A stretch of 27,399 nucleotides of DNA from CAVPLM01 sp964497095. Lineage in GTDB: Bacteria; Actinomycetota; Thermoleophilia; RBG-16-64-13. Numbering within the stretch: the first letter of the stretch is position 1; every line of letters starts with the position of its first letter. A model generated the notes under the pieces. It was not told the DNA's origin, ran no database searches, and saw only the letters and a program-made list of their open reading frames with translations. The stretch is from contig CAZCCL010000026.1 of the NCBI GenBank assembly GCA_964497095.1, positions 1-27,399 of the forward strand, written 5' to 3'. The position numbers were made by a program, and so were the translations under genes. Shown here in pieces: positions 23,443 to 27,399 of the stretch.

Positions 23443-25053
23443 ATGGCATCAATAGAGTCTCGAGCGGCCGGCAGAGCCGTTTTCACCGCTTCTTTCGGGG
23501 TGATCGCCTTCGTCGTGATCGCGCTTTCCCTGGTATGGATGCTGGCTTCACCCGCCGCCGCCCAGGCTGCGCCCGAGTACAGAAAACTCAGCGGTGCCGA
23601 CCGCTATCAGACGGCTATCCAAGTCTCTCAAGCAGGCTTCGGCCCGGGGGTAGGGGCGGTCGTCCTGGCTACCGGGGAGAACTATCCCGACGCCCTCAGC
23701 GCCGCTCCTCTTGCTGCCGCCTACGGGGGACCGGTGCTGCTGACCCACTCGAACGAGTTCGATGAAGAGACACTGGCGGAAGTGGCCCGTCTGCAACCCG
23801 CCAAGATCTTCGTCGTAGGGCTCGAAGCGGCGGTGGTCGATCAGGTCACGGGCGCCTTCCCCGATCTGGCCGCCACTCCGGAGGGGATCGTGGTCCTTAC
23901 AGGCGTCGACCGCTATGACACAGCCCGTATGGTGGCCGAACAGGTGAAGGCCAGGCTGGGGGCCGTGTCCGGTGTGGTCTTTGCTCGCGGAGACGCATTC
24001 CCGGACGCGCTTTCGGTAGCACCTTTGGCGGCCGTGAAGGGATGGCCTATTCTCCTCACCGGGGGCGACGGCCCGCTGCCGCCGGCGTCCATGGAGGCCC
24101 TCGCATCTCTGGGGGCGGGGGAAGGGCTGGTAGTGGGCACGTATGTCGATCCGGGCGTTCCTGAGATGGCTCTCACCCGCATCGTGGGACGCGACCGCTA
24201 CGACACGTCTGCTCGGATAGCCGAATACGCTTGCACACAAGGTATGAGCTACGCCCACGTGGCCATGGTCACGGGGGACAATTTCCCGGACGCTCTGGCC
24301 GCCGGGCCGTTCATGGCCTTGGATGGGGGCATCGTCCTTCTGACCCAGTCGAAGAGCGTGCCCGCTCCGATAACGTCCTTGCTGCTCGACCGGGCGGAAG
24401 AACTGGGACACGTCGACTTCATCGGTCTGGTCCCGGCGGTGACGAGCCAAGTCAAGTTGATCCTTTCGGTCACCGACCTGCCGGATGGCCTCACCTTCTC
24501 GACACTGAGCCAGGGATCCTCTGGAGCCGAGGTCCTCTGGCTAGAGCAGAGACTGACCGACTTGTCGTACCGCCCCGGCTCTGTTGATGGGGTCTACGAC
24601 AAACGCACCTATCAAGCGGTACTTGCCTTTCAGAAATGGGAGGGCTTAGCCCGGGATGGGGTGGTGGGCGTGAACGTCTGGTCCCGGATCCTTGCCGCCG
24701 GTCGGCCTACTCCCAGCAGGAGCGGGTCGGGCACCTGGCTGGAGGTCAACAAGGCCAAGCAGGTGCTTCTCTACGTGCAGGACGGAATGGTGCTACGGAC
24801 GCTTCCCGTTTCGACGGGCAATCCCGACGTGGGGATCGTGACCCCCAGTCGCACCTTCACCATCTACGCGAAATCCCCGAAATGGGACGGGCCGCGCTAC
24901 AAGCCCCTGTATCTGCGCGGGATCCTCGCCATCCACGGCTATCCTTCTGTGCCCGCTTGGCCGGCCAGTCATGGCTGCATTCGCGTACCCCTGTGGGATA
25001 TGGACGAGTTCTACCCCCTCATCCCGGTGGGGACGAAGGTGCACGTGTATTAG
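23443..25053 (+). CDS. Secreted L,D-transpeptidase with three CWB2 repeats and a peptidoglycan-binding domain
   Basis: A 536-residue exported protein. A signal peptide spans residues 1-41 (hydrophobic 13-36, likely cleavage after ASPAAA). Three cell-wall-binding type 2 repeats follow: LSGADRYQTA...NYPDALSAAPLA (49-135), LTGVDRYDTA...FPDALSVAPLA (152-240) and IVGRDRYDTS...FPDALAAGPFM (247-335). A PG_binding_1 domain is at about 352-418 (SSGAEVLWLEQRL, VDGVYDKRTYQAVLAFQ). A YkuD L,D-transpeptidase domain is at 430-536 with H498 and the catalytic SHGCIRV (509-515, Cys512). It probably anchors to wall polymer through CWB2 and makes 3-3 crosslinks or attaches proteins. GGAGGG precedes ATG 23443. 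It interrupts the usual ribF-rpsO adjacency. Confidence 0.93.
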   Translation: MASIESRAAGRAVFTASFGVIAFVVIALSLVWMLASPAAAQAAPEYRKLSGADRYQTAIQVSQAGFGPGVGAVVLATGENYPDALSAAPLAAAYGGPVLLTHSNEFDEETLAEVARLQPAKIFVVGLEAAVVDQVTGAFPDLAATPEGIVVLTGVDRYDTARMVAEQVKARLGAVSGVVFARGDAFPDALSVAPLAAVKGWPILLTGGDGPLPPASMEALASLGAGEGLVVGTYVDPGVPEMALTRIVGRDRYDTSARIAEYACTQGMSYAHVAMVTGDNFPDALAAGPFMALDGGIVLLTQSKSVPAPITSLLLDRAEELGHVDFIGLVPAVTSQVKLILSVTDLPDGLTFSTLSQGSSGAEVLWLEQRLTDLSYRPGSVDGVYDKRTYQAVLAFQKWEGLARDGVVGVNVWSRILAAGRPTPSRSGSGTWLEVNKAKQVLLYVQDGMVLRTLPVSTGNPDVGIVTPSRTFTIYAKSPKWDGPRYKPLYLRGILAIHGYPSVPAWPASHGCIRVPLWDMDEFYPLIPVGTKVHVY

Positions 25054-25054
25054 G

Positions 25055-25072
25055 CCGGGCGTAGCCGCCCGG
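25055..25072 (+). terminator. GC-rich hairpin after the transpeptidase gene
   Basis: CCGGGCG (25055-25061) and CGCCCGG (25066-25072) form a perfect 7-bp stem with a TAGC loop, one base after the stop codon's last base. No T-tract follows, so it may be a weak or factor-assisted terminator or an mRNA 3' stabiliser rather than a standard intrinsic terminator. Confidence 0.4.
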
Positions 25073-25245
25073 GACGGGCTGCTCGCATGCAGGCCCCGCG
25101 TTTCTGCCTGTGGTAACCTACATCACCGCTTTCGGGCGATCCGGCCCAGGCGGGGTGCGCCTCGGTGCGCGCCGGCATTTGAACCTGCATCTCGGCTCGG
25201 ACCGCAGTGTCCCTGCTGGGAGCAAGGAGCCCAAGGAGGCTATGC
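25073..25245 (+). other. rpsO leader region
   Basis: 173 bases between the hairpin and rpsO. A short island CTGTGGTAACCTAC (25108-25121) resembles the right half of the rpsB element (TATGGTAAACTGC). TTGAAC occurs at 25178-25183 without a clear partner -10. S15 autoregulates through its leader in several bacteria; I see no recognisable published S15 leader structure here. No coding sequence is seen. Confidence 0.3.
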
Positions 25246-25512
25246 ATGCTGAGCAAAGACCGCAAGACCGAGATCATCGACCGGTTCAAGAAGCACGACG
25301 TGGATACGGGATCCCCGGAGGTGCAAATAGGCATCCTCACCGAGCGGATCAACGTCCTCACCGATCATCTGAAGACCCATTCCAAGGACCACCATTCTCG
25401 CCGGGGCCTGCTCAAGATGGTGGGCCGGCGGCGGCGCCTCCTCGATTATCTGCAGAAGCAGGATGTGGAGCGGTACCGGACCGTGGTCAAGGACCTGGGT
25501 CTGCGCAGGTAG
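25246..25512 (+). CDS. rpsO: Small ribosomal subunit protein S15
   Basis: An 88-residue S15, the primary 16S central-domain binder that nucleates the platform. The sequence LSKDRKTEIIDRF, DTGSPEVQIGILTERINVLTDHLKTHSKDHHSRRGLL and VGRRRRLLDYLQKQD is fully canonical, with the DHHSRRGLL motif intact. ATG 25246 has AAGGAGG at 5 bases. pnp follows 90 bases later, as in nearly all bacteria. Confidence 0.98.
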   Translation: MLSKDRKTEIIDRFKKHDVDTGSPEVQIGILTERINVLTDHLKTHSKDHHSRRGLLKMVGRRRRLLDYLQKQDVERYRTVVKDLGLRR

Positions 25513-25566
25513 AAAGCGGCGATCGTTGGAAGGAAGCGGACGAGTAGTAGAACATTGACGGAAGCG

Positions 25567-25587
25567 GAGGACCCCGGATAGGTCCTC
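25567..25587 (+). promoter_or_regulatory. Hairpin in the rpsO-pnp spacer
   Basis: GAGGACC (25567-25573) and GGTCCTC (25581-25587) form a perfect 7-bp stem with a 7-base loop, 15 bases before the pnp GTG. No T-tract follows. In E. coli the pnp leader hairpin is cut by RNase III and mediates PNPase autoregulation; position and form suggest an analogous element here. This is inference. Confidence 0.4.
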
Positions 25588-25602
25588 GGACTGGAGAGAG
25601 AA

Positions 25603-27399
25603 GTGACAAGTGCAGTGAGTAAGACAGAAGTCGGGCTAGGCGAGAAGAGGATCAGTTTCGAGACAGGGAGGCTGGCGAAGCAGGCGAGTGGGGCCGTCGT
25701 GGTCCGCTCGGGCGACACGATGGTGCTGGTCACGGCGGTCGTGGCAAGCACCGAGCGAAACGTAGATTTCTTCCCGCTGACGGTGGACGTGGAAGCGGGG
25801 ATGTACGCGGCGGGCAAGATCCCGGGGGGATTCATCAAGAAGGAAGGCCGTCCCAGCGATCAGGCCATACTCAACGCCCGGCTGATAGACAGACCCATAA
25901 GGCCCCTGTGGCCCAAGGGATTCAACAAAGAGACGCACATCGTGGCCACCGTCCTGTCTGTCGACAAGACGAATCCCTACGATGTCCTGGCGCTCGCCGG
26001 GGCCTCGGCGGCGCTGAGCCTCTCGGAAGCGCCCTTCTTGGGCCCTGTGGGCGCGGTCCGGGTCGCCAAAGTGGACGGTTCCTGGGTGGTCAACCCCACG
26101 TATGCCGAGATCGACCAGAGCCGGATCAACCTGGTGGTCGCCGGCACGGCGGAGGCCATCAGCATGGTCGAGGCGGGTTGTGACGAAGTCGACGAAGCCG
26201 AAGTGATCGCGGGGCTGGAGGTCGCTCACGAGGCCATCAAGAAGCAGGTGGAAGTGATCCGCTCCTGGGCGGCCGAAGTAGGCGCGCCTAAGATGGAGTT
26301 CGCCGAGAAACTGCCGGACCGTCTTCTCATGGACAAGATCAAGGCGCGTTTCGGTGTCGAGATCGAAGAAGCCAGCAACGTGTTGGACAAGCACGAGCGG
26401 GCCGGCGCGGTGGCCACGGTCAAGCGCGAGGTGCTGGAGGCCTTCGCCCCTGGAGAGGACTCCGAGGATCCGGCCGCCGAGACGGCTCAACTCGCCAAGG
26501 CCTTCGACGCTGTGGAGAAAGAGACCGTCCGCCGGGTCATCGCCGTCGACAAGAAGCGCCCCGACGGTCGCGGCGTCGACCAGATCCGCGCGATCTCCTG
26601 CGACGTCCGTGTGGCCCCGCGCACCCATGGCTCCGGGCTCTTCACCCGGGGTCAGACCCAGGTGCTCACTCTGCTCACCTTGGGAGCGGCTCGGGACGAA
26701 CAGCGCATCGACGGCCTCGATCTCGAGGAGTCCAAGCGCTTCATGCACCACTACAAGTTCCCTCCCTTCAGCGTGGGAGAGACGGGGTTCATGCGCGGTC
26801 CCGGCCGCCGCGAGATCGGCCATGGAGCGTTGGCGGAACGGGCGCTCATCCCGCTGATCCCCGATGAGGAGACGTTCCCATACACCATCCGCCTGGTCTC
26901 CGAGACCTTGGAGTCCAATGGGTCCAGGTCCATGGCCAGCGTGTGCGCCGGCAGTCTCTCGCTTATGGATGCGGGCGTGCCGGTAAAAACGGCGGTAGCG
27001 GGTATTGCTATGGGATTGATAACGGGAGATGACGGGAAGTTTGTCGTCCTGACCGACCTCGAAGGGCAGGAAGACTTTAACGGCGATATGGATTTCAAAG
27101 TTGCCGGTACCAGGGAAGGTATCACCGCGATACAGATGGATACCAAGCTGAAGGGTTTGACTCTGNNNNNNNNNNTCCCAGGCTAAAGAGGGTCGCCTGT
27201 TTATACTGGATAAAATGAGCCAAACAATCGATACCAGTAGAGCCGAGGTCAGCCGCTACGCACCCAGAATGCATAAAATGAAGATTGACCCGAGTAAAAT
27301 CGGGGCGGTTATCGGTTCCGGCGGCAAGACCATCAGGTCTATTATTGAGGAAACCAAGACGACCATCGATGTTAGTGACGATGGCACCGTGGTTATCGG
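25603..27399 (+). CDS. pnp: Polyribonucleotide nucleotidyltransferase (PNPase), partial, with assembly gap
   Basis: PNPase degrades RNA 3' to 5' by phosphorolysis. The first RNase PH core starts with VGLGEKRISFETGRLAKQAS and includes AGKIPGGFIKKEGRPS and RPIRPLWPKGF. The helical domain follows (about 215-310). The second core starts at DKKRPDGRGVDQIRAI and contains TRGQTQVLTLLTLG, GRREIGHGALAERAL and GDMDFKVAGT. 521 codons precede the N gap. After it, in another frame, the sequence continues QAKEGRLFIL and the KH domain (KIGAVIGSGGKTIRSIIEE), cut by the window end. GTG 25603 has GGAGAGAG upstream. From roughly 26945-27000 onward base composition and codon use differ sharply from the rest of the gene, so the 3' part may derive from another genome. 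Confidence 0.93.
27166..27175. other. Assembly gap of ten Ns inside pnp
   Basis: Ten Ns separate two pieces that both encode PNPase. The upstream frame ends at 27165, and the downstream piece reads correctly only from 27176. True gap length must therefore be a multiple of three, and ten is a placeholder. Family alignment from memory (GLTxEIxxxALxQAKEGRL) suggests about seven missing codons. Confidence 0.9.

Noticed and set aside
25555..25583. pnp promoter with TTGACG and 17-base spacing
   Set aside because: The -35 is fair but the -10 would be ATAGGT, inside the hairpin; too weak to call.
1..27399. tRNA, rRNA, insertion sequences, prophage or defence genes
   Set aside because: None recognised on either strand; the Xer protein fits the housekeeping recombinase and is not flanked by element ends.

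Overview
The window is a GC-rich stretch (about 65% GC in a hand-counted sample) with almost every gene on the + strand and very short spacers. The gene order is comM(fragment)-dprA-xerC-whiG/fliA-type sigma-rpsB-tsf-pyrH-frr-uppS-cdsA-dxr-rseP-ispG-proS-rimP-nusA-ylxR-infB-ylxP-rbfA-nrnA-truB-ribF-(L,D-transpeptidase)-rpsO-pnp. This is the classic Gram-positive translation/RNA/isoprenoid supercluster. A WhiG-like sigma factor next to rpsB, the cdsA-dxr-rseP-ispG block, the absence of polC and ylxQ, and a surface protein with three cell-wall-binding type 2 repeats fit a deep-branching Actinomycetota lineage (Coriobacteriia/Geothermincolia/Thermoleophilia-like). The exact taxon cannot be fixed from the sequence alone. 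The short contig-like extent, the N gap and a composition break suggest a metagenome assembly.

Layout. Positions 1-137 hold a possible divergent partial gene and a spacer. 138-617 is the C-terminal third of ComM without its N-terminus. 617-3651 holds dprA, a Xer recombinase and a FliA/WhiG-family sigma factor. After a 202-base leader with promoter-like and RNA-structure signals come rpsB and tsf, then pyrH and frr (nucleotide supply, ribosome recycling), then the undecaprenyl/phospholipid/MEP-pathway block uppS-cdsA-dxr-rseP-ispG, then proS. A very good sigma-70-type extended -10 promoter plus an attenuator-like hairpin (14346-14438) start the rimP-nusA-ylxR-infB-ylxP-rbfA-nrnA-truB-ribF operon. 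Several of its genes overlap by 1-17 bases, which suggests translational coupling. A secreted L,D-transpeptidase gene is inserted between ribF and rpsO, with its own 5' spacer and a hairpin after it. The window ends inside pnp.

I see no mobile element, CRISPR array, tRNA, rRNA or undescribed multi-gene system. The items most worth a second look are: (1) an abrupt composition change inside pnp beside a run of Ns, which looks like a chimeric assembly join; (2) comM lacking its 5' two thirds; (3) an 18-base motif shared (16/18) by the rpsB and rimP upstream regions; (4) a roughly 230-residue low-complexity tail on ribosomal protein S2; (5) a C3H zinc-knuckle-like tail on NusA; and (6) the CWB2x3-PGB-YkuD transpeptidase inside the translation cluster.
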